64,000 bases of DNA. Origin: Heliocidaris tuberculata. Taxonomy: Eukaryota; Echinodermata; Echinoidea; Camarodonta; Echinometridae. Positions 57,015 through 64,000 of the stretch are shown here, in pieces (position 1 is the stretch's first letter; every line of letters begins with the position of its first letter). A program made the position numbers and the translations under genes. The notes beneath the pieces were generated by a model. The model ran no database searches and had not been told where the DNA came from. It saw only the letters and a program-made list of their open reading frames with translations. The stretch spans positions 14,324,738 through 14,388,737 of the forward strand of contig CM046836.1 of NCBI GenBank assembly GCA_025618425.1, given 5' to 3'.

Positions 57015-60000
57015 TCCCCTCTCTCTCTCTCTTCTATCTCCCCCTTCTTTCCCCTTCTCTCTCTTCCTATCTCCCCTTTCTTTCCCCCTCCTCTCTCTCT
57101 CTCTCCCTCCCCTTTCTCTCTCTCTATCTCCCCCTACTTTCCCCTCCTCTCTCTCTCCCTCACCCTCTCTCTCTTTCTATCTCCCCTTCTTTCCCCCTCC
57201 TCTCTCTTTCCCTCCCCTCTCTTTATTTATTGTATCTTTATCTTTACCCCCCCCCCCTTTCTTCTCTCCCTCTTTCTTCCCTCCCTCTCAACTTTTATCT
57301 GTCCATCTTCATCTCTCTCATTTTTCTAATCCTTTCTCATCTTACCTGTACGACCTTGATATCTGGATCATAGTCCTCCAATGGTTTGCCCTTGTCAAAC
57401 AGCGTGACCTTTGCCCCCAAGAGGTGCAGTGCCCTTCCGAGATGAATGCCTACAAATCCTGTTCCGCCAGTCACGAGGACCCGACGGCCTCTGAATGATT
57501 CCACCTTCAAATTCCTAAAAGGATTCGAGGCACATGTTACAATTACAGTACTTTACAATGACAATTTCTCGGGTGTAGATACACATACACTGTAACTCAC
57601 CAAAATAACCTGTTCAATATGATTTGATTTTGGTTTAACAAGCATTATCCATTGATTCCAGCTCAAGTTATCTTGCTTTTATAATTCAACAGGTTTACAT
57701 TGTCATTTTGATCAACAATACTAACACCTAACTTAAAATCATGTAGATTTAAACCAAATTTAAAAGGCAGAAATACCTTAAATATAAATTATTCACTAAC
57801 AAGTCAATTTTGGACACTCATGAGCCCATGCCTATGCCTATGGACGGTGTCAAACATTCACTGTTGCAGTAGTCAAAAACAGACAACAAATTTGCTCTAA
57901 GCAAGATTTAATTTTCTTAAATTTGCTACATTACCTGATTCAGGGACTCTTCAACTCTTACCATACTACGAATTTGAGGTTTCCGAGTTGAAATTGAAAT
58001 TTTAAATAATCATTTTCCTCTCATGTATGAATAATCTAGACTGGACCAATGCCCGCTAATACACACAAAACCTATTGAAGCCTATTCACCCGTTAAAGCT
58101 ATTGTGGAGTACAAGCTTATCTTCAGATAAGCTGGTACATGTACAATGAAACCTGTCAATGAAGACCACTCAAGGGAGACAAGAAAAGTGGTCTTTATCC
58201 ACAGGTTCTTTTTATGTTTCAATGAGAAATGCTGTTCAAGGGAAACAAAAATTGTGGTCTTTATGGACACGTGGTCTTTCTATACAGGTGGTCACTAAAG
58301 CAGGTTTGATGTGCCTGATTCAGGGACTCTCCAACTCTTACTACATGTATGTTACAAATTTGGGGTTTCAGAGTTGAAAGTCAAATTTTAAATTATAGTT
58401 ATTTTCCTCTCATGTACATGTATGAATGATTTACACTGGACCAATCCCCGCTAGTACACACAAAACCTATTGAAGCCTATTCACCCGTTAAAGCCACTGT
58501 ATCAGCTTTACTATACTTCGTGTGTACATTCAACACTTTCAAACACCACTGCACAAAAGTCACCAACATTCACTCAAGATCGGCATTTGATTTACAAATA
58601 CCGACACCAACATGTTTATGAATACAATAAATTCAACTCACCAATGTTGGAAAAGATAATTCCAAAAATAAAACCTGTAATTTACTGTCAGCTCTGGCTA
58701 AGCGGTGTATCAGCGTCATTGTGAACATAATTCTTAATCGCCGCAAGGGCTGACATTTTAACAACAAAAAATTTGGTCGGCAAAAATTCAGTCCCTATCA
58801 CGCACAAGTAAAAGTCCTGATTTTCCGTGTGTGTGATCATCGAGATCAATGTGCAAGCATGATACCGAGATTTTCGGAGACAAAATTCTATTGGCCAAGT
58901 TTAGTCTAAAACATTGGCAGAATGAAAACAACATGTGATGGCGAAAAAATTGGCTGGGATTTCTTCGGTTTTGGACATGATTTTGACTATGGATTTTGCT
59001 GGATATATCAGAAGTTCTTCCTAATAGCCATTTAAGGCAAGAGTGAGATTTTTAAGAGCTGAATTTGAAAGGAAGTATTTGGAAATATTTATCTTATTTT
59101 CCCCCTTACATATAGTACATACGATAGAAGATAAGTAGTATTTTTTGCATTAGTCGCTTTAACCCTTTCAGGACAAGAATTATTTAAGGGCTAAATTGAT
59201 CACATTTTGATCTTCAAATTGGCAACAATAATATTTTTCTTTTAGTGCTACAAGACTGTAATAAGGGGTAATGTCTTTGAAAACAATATACATGGTTAAA
59301 AGAATTGTCAAAAAGTTGAAAAAGTTGCCAATTTTGATAAAAAACAATGATTTTGATACTCTCGATGTGTTGCCAATTTAAGGATTTTAAAGCTTATTCT
59401 CCTTTTTAAAATTCCTGGGATCAAACGCAATATGGTCATGTAACAAAATTTGACATAGTGTGTGCAGAAATTTTTGCTCTTTCTACTCATGTATCTGGTA
59501 TATTTTTCAGGGCTCTGAATCAAAAGTTATTGAGCCAAACCACAAAATGTGGTCAATTGTCTCGAATGGGTTAAATAGACCCTTAGTGGTCAATACAACC
59601 ACTATTCCTTGGTTCGGTTAAAGCTACTGTGGAGTACGCTTATCTTCAGATAAGCTTGTAGTTGTATATGTAGAGTAGGGGGGCGGGGGAAGAATTCGGC
59701 CACTTAAGACAAAATCCCATTTTTGGACTCTATATTTCATATTTATTTTCAATTCTTACTCAAATCATGAGAGCCAATATTGTTTGTTTGTTTTTTTTTT
59801 AAATCCCAGGAGAAAATCAAGAATTGCCATGGCAATATTCATTTTCATTTTCGCTGACTTGAAGGCAGTTTTCGGCCGCATGTATGAAGTCAACGGGGAT
59901 GCGCGTGCCGTGCATTCACCCACTGATCAAAAGTCCCAGCGGCCCGAGCCGGCGTCCAACGCTGAAGCTCCCCCGCATAAGACCCAGCCAAAAACTGCAC

Positions 60001-61523
60001 CCGTGTTATCAGAAACTGAAATCTCAAGACTAACGGAGATATCGCATGTGCGTCTCATGCACTGATCCACTGCAATGTGCGATTGGACACTTTTGAGCTT
60101 GCGATATACAAAAAATCCCGATCTAGAACTGAAATTTTCTTCAAATACAGCTATGTTTTTGGAACCCATTTTCTTTACGGCCATGCTTAAGATACACAAA
60201 TTTTCACATTAGTGTAGCGGAACCACTGATTACATCACTAAAATGTGCTATTTATGGATATTTTTTCATCGCTACTGTGGTTACCCTGTGACTTTGTTTG
60301 GTATGTATTTTTTGTATTGTATGTGTGTGATATGAGATATGCTATCATCATGTTATGCATTTTAAAATGATTTTACCATGCATACCCTGGACCCACTCAC
60401 ACTTATGCGAGGTTATTGGACCAGCTCTGGACCAGCCGAATTCTCATCCCAGCCAAAAACGCGGCGCCTTTACTCAGCTCACTCGCACTTAGATCTATGT
60501 GAGGTTACTCTCATTTTTAAGTGAATTTTGGAGATAATTTCTTTTGAAATTGAAATCCATAATCAACTGTCATCCATGGCGATCAATTCAAAGTCATTGT
60601 GTACATCTCTTGGTCACCGCATCCACTCGAATTTCATGCAACCTCAACCCCCCCCCAAAAAAAAAAAGCGGTCCATGTCATGCACACACAAATTGATTTC
60701 TCCCAATCACATTTGGTAGTATTAGTTAGGTCCTCTTGATTTGCAAGAATGCACACAAATTTTCAAGTTGTTCATATGTATCGATAGGTGGCTAATTTCA
60801 TGAGAGAGCCCAACTGTTATATTTCATTACTGAGTAGATCTATACAAATCTTACGATAACCTCGTATGTGTATGAGTGATACAAATGTTTGATTACCTAA
60901 CCTTAAAGGGGGTACCCAATGCTGAAACAATGTTAGTTCATTTAAAAGATCATGATTTTATTAGCAGAAAATCATCTGCCTTAAGTTTTTTTTAAATTCG
61001 TGTTGCCAGAAAAATCCCCGAAATATGGTAAGACTTCAGGATATTTTGGCCCCTCAGCTGTGTCCCAATTTCAGCTAGGTAACCACAATGACGTCAAAGT
61101 GGTTACCCAGGTTCGCGTATTGCAGATGTGTTGCGCGCTAGACTGTACAAAATGCATTACACCTTGCGCGCATTTTGCTATAACTGCGCGACAAGGTAAC
61201 CACTTTGACGTCATTGTGGTTACCTAGCTGAAATTGGGACACAGCTGAGGGGCCAAAATATCCTGAAGTCTTACCATATTTCGGGGATTTTCTGGCAACA
61301 CGAATTTAAAAAAAAAATTAAGGCAGATGATTTTCTTCTAATAAAATCATGATCTTTTAAATAAACTAACATTGTTTCAGCATTGGGTACCCCCTTTAAC
61401 AGTAGATCTACTAACACCACTTTGCATGTGTCGGACTGATAGCAAAGTCACTTCAACCAGAATTACTCACCGAATCACCTCGCCTGCTCGTTGTTTTTGA
61501 CGGGCATTTGCAGACATGGTCAT
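49376..61523 (-). CDS. SDR42E1-like short-chain dehydrogenase/reductase, 11 coding exons
   Basis: The exons splice to 401 codons with GT-AG sites and matching phases throughout. It belongs to the extended SDR / 3-beta-hydroxysteroid dehydrogenase-like group; vertebrate SDR42E1 is about 393 residues. Visible features: NAD(P)-binding TGGTGFVG (residues 33-40), [14 protein letters not shown] (about 93-105), YTST (138-141) with the catalytic Ser/Thr, DDYSRTKS with catalytic Tyr170 and Lys174, [20 protein letters not shown] (about 199-218), [15 protein letters not shown], and a hydrophobic C-terminal segment ([20 protein letters not shown]) suggesting a membrane anchor, probably ER. Such enzymes oxidise or reduce sterol/steroid-like hydroxyl groups; the true substrate is not known from sequence. 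ATG at 61523 was chosen because an acceptor lies 17 bases upstream, marking a spliced 5' UTR. SDR42E2 is the alternative paralogue. Confidence 0.9.
49668..49921. mobile_element. palindromic 'CGGCCGG' MITE, copy 1, in intron 10
   Basis: Ends TAGAGTAGATGCTGCGAAGT and (inverted) 'cttcacagcatctaccctaT'. Long arms share 'tttgcattgcaaaatcactt' and 'acatggcatcataatat'. 254 bp. Confidence 0.8.
50096..50169 (-). CDS. SDR42E1-like exon 10
   Basis: 74 nt, acceptor GAATTTTATAG|, donor ACAGAG|GTAAGA. Encodes [20 protein letters not shown] and TRTE. Confidence 0.9.
50190..50230. repeat. (AAAC)n and (GA)n microsatellite
   Basis: 'caaacaaacaaac' followed by 'agagagagagagag', next to the acceptor of exon 10. 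Confidence 0.85.
50427..50632. mobile_element. MITE with inverted ends, ~206 bp
   Basis: GAATTCACAAAGGAGGTTTA at the left; 'aaaccaaacctcctttgtga' at the right is the inverse. Intron 9 of the SDR42E1-like gene. Confidence 0.75.
51211..51340 (-). CDS. SDR42E1-like exon 9
   Basis: 130 nt, acceptor TTCTCTTTCAG|, donor CGTAG|GTGAGT. Encodes [20 protein letters not shown] and [20 protein letters not shown]. Confidence 0.92.
51590..51611. repeat. poly-C run
   Basis: About 20 consecutive C bases after a CT-rich stretch (51470-51590), in intron 8. Confidence 0.9.
51799..51936 (-). CDS. SDR42E1-like exon 8
   Basis: 46 codons, acceptor CTGTCTTGCAG|, donor ATAGCA|GTGAGT. Encodes [20 protein letters not shown] and [20 protein letters not shown]. 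Confidence 0.92.
52494..52576 (-). CDS. SDR42E1-like exon 7
   Basis: 83 nt, acceptor TCTGTTTCAG|, donor ATAGTG|GTTAGT. Encodes [20 protein letters not shown] and QRHFPRIV, the substrate/cofactor loop RP..IYG. Confidence 0.92.
52814..53007. mobile_element. TA-flanked MITE, 'ACAGTGAAACCTG' family copy 1
   Basis: Left end TACAGTGAAACCTGTCTATA, right end AAGCAGGATTGACTGTA. Internal 'aagaccac'/'gtggtcttta' motifs are inverted. A copy lies at 58142-58310. Confidence 0.75.
53037..53216. mobile_element. 180-bp Tc1/mariner-type MITE
   Basis: TACAGTGGAACTTCATTATA and TATAATGAGGTTCCACTGTA are inverted ends, with TA borders. Intron 6 of the SDR42E1-like gene. Confidence 0.85.
53445..53520 (-). CDS. SDR42E1-like exon 6 (catalytic Tyr-Lys)
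   Basis: 76 nt, acceptor TTCCTGTAG|, donor AAAAG|GTAAGA. Encodes [25 protein letters not shown] is the YxxxK active site. Confidence 0.92.
54108..54223 (-). CDS. SDR42E1-like exon 5
   Basis: 116 nt, acceptor CCTATTTCAG|, donor TCTGCG|GTAAGT. Encodes [19 protein letters not shown] and [12 protein letters not shown]. It carries the catalytic Ser/Thr region YTST. Confidence 0.92.
54518..54900. mobile_element. TTAA MITE, 'CAGAACTCAAC' family copy 2
   Basis: Left end TTAAAGGGAAAGCTGAGTTC, right end CCAGAACTCAACTTTATCTT then TAA completing TTAA. Intron 4. Related to 41746-42153 in the opposite orientation. Confidence 0.8.
54989..55049 (-). CDS. SDR42E1-like exon 4
   Basis: 61 nt, acceptor CTCCTTATAG|, donor GAGG|GTAAGT. 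Encodes [20 protein letters not shown]. Confidence 0.9.
55299..55808. mobile_element. palindromic 'CGGCCGG' MITE, copy 2, with a nested insertion, in intron 3
   Basis: Ends TAGAGTAGATGCTGGGAAAT and 'acttcacagcatctactcta'. Compared with copy 1 the left arm is interrupted at about 55398-55650 by roughly 250 bp of unrelated AT-rich sequence. Confidence 0.8.
55809..56484. other. intron 3 remainder
   Basis: No additional exon or clear repeat recognised. Confidence 0.4.
56485..56580 (-). CDS. SDR42E1-like exon 3
   Basis: 32 codons, phase 0 at both ends. Encodes [20 protein letters not shown] and [12 protein letters not shown]. The acceptor is TTTTTTTTGAAAG|; donor AATG|GTTAGT. Confidence 0.9.
56960..57300. 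repeat. CT-rich (pyrimidine) tract in intron 2
   Basis: About 340 bases of almost pure C and T: a (CT)n core at 56970-57010 followed by imperfect CTCTCTCCCTT units. It lies just inside the donor of exon 2. Two long Ser/Leu/Pro open frames across it are low-complexity artefacts. Confidence 0.9.
57346..57514 (-). CDS. SDR42E1-like exon 2 (Rossmann nucleotide-binding motif)
   Basis: Acceptor AATCCTTTTAG|, donor GTACAG|GTAAGA. Encodes [40 protein letters not shown], ending [14 protein letters not shown] is the TGxxGxxG cofactor motif. Confidence 0.92.
57936..58500. repeat. tandem duplication of a ~180-bp block around a MITE, intron 1
   Basis: 'ctgattcagggactcttcaa' through 'cctattcacccgttaaagc' occurs at 57936-58112 and again at 58315-58500. 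The MITE at 58142-58310 lies between the copies. A third partial relative starts near 59615. Confidence 0.8.
58142..58310. mobile_element. 'ACAGTGAAACCTG' family MITE, copy 2
   Basis: Shares 'aaacctgtc', 'aagaccactcaagggagaca', 'ttcaagggaaacaaaaattg' and 'tatacaggtggtc' with 52814-53007. Its right end has decayed. Confidence 0.75.
58501..59158. other. intron 1, no gene seen
   Basis: No supported exon or repeat. Confidence 0.4.
59159..59574. mobile_element. TTAA MITE, 'AACCCTTTC' family copy 2
   Basis: TTAACCCTTTCAGGACAAG at the left, 'gtctcgaatgggttaa' at the right. It matches 29228-29643 in reverse orientation over its length (for example 'ttattgagccaaaccacaaa'). Confidence 0.8.
59575..60902. 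other. intron 1, with a decayed piece of the 'CGGCCGG' MITE
   Basis: 60300-60395 ('tgtgtgtgatatgagatatg', 'attttaaaatgattttacca') resembles the right arm of the 49.7/55.7-kb MITEs. No exon recognised. Open frames at 59784-60199 lack domains. Confidence 0.4.
60903..61399. mobile_element. palindromic TTAA MITE, 497 bp, in intron 1
   Basis: Begins TTAAAGGGGGTACCCAATGC and ends GCATTGGGTACCCCCTTTAA. Arms of about 200 bp are nearly exact inverses (for example 'ccgaaatatggtaagacttc', 'aatgacgtcaaagtggttac'). TTAA on both borders. Confidence 0.9.
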
Positions 61524-61540
61524 TATTAGTAAAAATGTTC
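61471..61540 (-). CDS. SDR42E1-like exon 1 (start codon)
   Basis: Acceptor TTTATTCATAG| at 61541 implies an upstream non-coding exon. Coding runs 61523-61471 ([17 protein letters not shown] plus two bases) to donor TTCG|GTGAGT. An upstream in-frame hydrophobic reading (LLLVLLIFSVYLFIGTFLLI) would only be used if the acceptor were skipped. Confidence 0.75.
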
Positions 61541-61735
61541 CTATGAATAAATAAACAGAAAAAATTAACAAGACCAGGAGGAGTGATCTTAGGGCAAACA
61601 GAGGCTCAAACAAATTCCCAGCTGTGTAACAATGGTAACGCTGATGAGAAAAATCAGAAAGGAAATTATTACATAAACCCGGCATGCCGACATGCGTGCA
61701 TGCACGCATCATTTTGTTGGTATAATAGTCAGTCA

Positions 61736-62032
61736 CAGTGGCGGATTTAGGGGGGGGGAGGCAATCCTGGCCTGTGCCCCCCCCCCCTTTTGAGGGAAAA
61801 CAATGCATTGTGCCCCTCCTATTTGCGATTGTGCCCCCCCTGAGCGTCTTTTGGAAGGCTGGCGAATTTTTTTTTGTCGCCACCCCCCCCCCCCCCCACA
61901 CTGAGCAACTTTTGGAGGGATGGCGAGAGACCAAAAAAATATGGGTCTCCCTCCAAGCAGTTTCCCAAAGTTGACAATCCTGCATTTGTGTGCCCCCCCC
62001 CCCCCTTATACGAAATCCTGGATCCACCCCTG
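61736..62032. mobile_element. hAT-type MITE with perfect 8-bp target duplication
   Basis: CAGTGGCGGATTTAGG at the left and 'cctggatccacccctg' at the right form imperfect inverted ends. The flanks GTCAGTCA (61728-61735) and GTCAGTCA (62033-62040) are identical, the 8-bp duplication expected of hAT elements. The interior is rich in poly-C runs. An open frame running from here into exon 1 (61467-62027) crosses the MITE and is not a gene. Confidence 0.85.
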
Positions 62033-62195
62033 GTCAGTCACGTCACAGTTTGAGATCAGTAGCCTATGCTAATGGATTTTTAAAGAATAATTGATACATT
62101 CATATTGCTGATACCCATAATCAGTAATTTACAGCACTGGACTACTGGTAATGGGGCGGTAATTGGCCCAAAGGTTGCAGCCTGTCCCCCAACCC

Positions 62196-62198
62196 CAA

Positions 62199-62229
<31 letters not shown>

Positions 62230-62242
62230 AAAAAAAAAAATG
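62196..62242. repeat. poly-C followed by poly-A tract
   Basis: About 22 C then about 20 A bases, then AT-rich (AAT/AAATA)n sequence. Confidence 0.9.
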
Positions 62243-62744
62243 AAATGAAAGATAAAAGATAAAAAATAAAAAATAAATAAATAATAATAATAATAAAATA
62301 AATAATTTCTTTAAAGAGTTAGCGGCCAATAACATTTCCCAGCCTTTCAAACATTACCAATTTTAAAAAAGAAGATCTGTTTAAACAACTGAACAATATT
62401 AAATAGAGTTCGAAGATATTTCTTAATTCTGGACCATTGTCATGATGATCCAATTAAGTGCATGAATTTTGCTTGATATTTTAAGATACATGTATGCCTA
62501 GATACCCTGGTATTTGATATTTTGAAATGCTGAATTTTCTTTCCTAAATTATTTCATGTTTCATATGGTATTTCAAGAGCAAGGAAATTTCAGGTACTTT
62601 CACTCTTGTTTTCTTACATATGGAAAAGAGAGTCCTCCTCTCTCCCTCATGGATCAAGCCCACCCATCAATTTTTAAATTTCTTTAGAAACCAAAGGAAT
62701 AGGCCTACATGTAACTTGATTTAAAAGACACTACAGCTAAAGAG

Positions 62745-62756
62745 AGGGAGATAGAA

Positions 62757-62795
<39 letters not shown>

Positions 62796-62815
62796 AAGAG
62801 AGAGGGGAGGAGAGA
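62745..62815. repeat. (AG)n microsatellite
   Basis: Imperfect GAGAGAGAAAGAGAG run of about 70 bases. Confidence 0.9.
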
Positions 62816-63601
62816 TATTAAGATCAAGAGATTCATTGTGAGAGATTCATTGTTGGGTGACATCTGGCATTTTTTATGCATGCTTCTTGAACAAAGGTTT
62901 CTCTTGAAGACTCAAAAACCTTGCTAGAGGCTAGGCTTGCCCAACATAGCAACAACTAATGTATGCAAAATGGATTCCATCCATATATAGAGATGCCATT
63001 ATACATAGCAGGTGCACTAAATAGTTGGAAACTATAGGGTTCTGGAGATGCATAAAGTGAAATAAATTAGTAAACAGGTCTATTGCTGGTGGTTCTTAAT
63101 ATACTTCTAAAAAACACCTGTTAAAACTGGTTTTATGAAATAATTTTCTTGTTAGGCATGGAGTTATCAACTCTCTCTATCTCGCTCTTGCTCTCTCTTT
63201 CGCCCCCCATTCATTCTCTCTTTCTCATTTAAAAGTTTTTTTGTGACATTTTTTATTTTCCTTTTTTTTAATTTGAGTATGAAAAGATTGCCATTGCTCC
63301 TTTTTCTATAAAATCTTACCATGGCGAACAGTAGATCACTAATTGTTAAAAAAACTCTGCATAACATTTTCAGATTTTTTCAAATATCAATTATCAACAA
63401 GTAAATGAGTAAATTACGCAATGCGTAATAAATGTCCCTGCCAGAAGTGCAGATCTGTGGAAATTAACTAGCCTGAACCTTAAAACTTCAGTGAAAAACT
63501 TTAGTGAATAAAATAATGTTACTGCATGCAAAAGAAGAGAATACCAACAATGCATGTATACAACTGAAATATAAAACATGAAAACATTATGAACCTTCAG
63601 C
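62816..63601. other. no gene seen
   Basis: AT-rich flank upstream of the SDR42E1-like gene with a CT-rich patch at 63170-63230. No first exon or promoter could be assigned. Confidence 0.4.
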
Positions 63602-63970
63602 CATTTTGAATAAATTTGCATAACTTTGCATGAATAATGAATTTCAAAATTCTGTGTAGAAGTTTGGAAGCCCCCACTCAGCCCTATCAGATAAAACAAT
63701 CGGAATCAAAATCCGATGTGAAATAGAGGAGAAGTAGCATTTTTCGTCAATTTTGAATAAATTTGCATAAATTTGCATAATTAATGAATTTCAAAATTCT
63801 GTGTAGAAGTTTGGAAGCCCCCACCCAGCCCTATCAAATAAAACAATCGGAATCAAAATCGGCCAAGAAATGACGGAGAAGTAGCATTTTCTAACATTTG
63901 AGCACACACGGACAGACGGACACACGCACACACGAACAGAGCCCGTTTCATAGTCCCCTCGCGAACTTCG
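63602..63970. repeat. two tandem ~145-bp units and dispersed-repeat tail
   Basis: 'ttttgaataaatttgcataa' through 'ggagaagtagcatttt' occurs at about 63602-63746 and 63750-63891. It is followed by 'cacggacagacggacacacg' and 'ttcgttcggcggggac', a tail that looks like the end of a dispersed repeat and lies near the window edge. Confidence 0.75.
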
Positions 63971-64000
63971 TTCGGCGGGGACAATTATGAGTAAATTCTC

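Noticed and set aside
56879..57498. Two long Leu/Ser/Pro open frames (164 and 197 codons)
   Set aside because: They translate a CT microsatellite and then run antisense to SDR42E1-like exon 2.
61467..62027. 186-codon minus-strand open frame upstream of the SDR42E1-like start
   Set aside because: Most of it is poly-Gly/Pro sequence from the hAT MITE; only the last part overlaps the real exon.

Overview
This is a eukaryotic genomic window, almost certainly from a marine invertebrate. GT-AG introns, long AT-rich intergenic DNA, many miniature inverted-repeat transposons (MITEs), a DIRS retrotransposon and frequent ACATGTACATGTA-like strings fit an echinoderm (sea-urchin-like) genome best. That taxon is an inference from repeat style and gene families, not a proof. 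No rRNA, tRNA, CRISPR array or bacterial operon was seen.

Layout. (1) 1-13.8 kb: on the minus strand, a multi-exon MULE-type transposase gene with a SWIM zinc finger. It carries an 8-bp duplication frameshift. Its 7.4-kb intron holds a TTAA-flanked palindromic element and a 5.2-kb DIRS-type tyrosine-recombinase retrotransposon, which sits inside an older TTAA repeat. (2) 14-22 kb: minus-strand exons of a small zinc-finger gene, then about 17 tandem copies of a 243-bp unit that each contain an exon-like segment, then LINE remnants. (3) 22.57-25.80 kb: a 3.2-kb element full of CCATGG palindromes with matching termini. (4) 26-34.3 kb: a graveyard of transposon-related minus-strand genes (DUF7869-like, a coiled-coil protein, duplicated Myb/SANT-like exons) broken by nonsense codons, frameshifts and MITE insertions. 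(5) 34.3-46 kb: mostly non-coding with several MITEs. (6) 46.4-48.1 kb: a plus-strand hAT-like pseudogene. (7) 49.38-61.52 kb: the one clearly intact host gene, an 11-exon SDR42E1-like extended short-chain dehydrogenase on the minus strand whose introns hold several MITEs. (8) 61.7-64 kb: a hAT MITE with a perfect 8-bp target duplication, simple repeats and a dispersed-repeat tail.

The SDR42E1-like gene reads without interruption across 11 phase-consistent exons (401 codons). The rest is a layered record of transposition. At two places the window itself holds an uninterrupted relative of the target: the DIRS insertion (relative at 15.6 kb) and a TTAA element inside a Tc1-like MITE (relative at 43.27 kb). 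The most unusual structures are the CCATGG-rich element, the 243-bp exon-like array with a four-unit higher-order pattern, and a 21-bp apparently copied filler at a deletion in the DIRS RNase H region.
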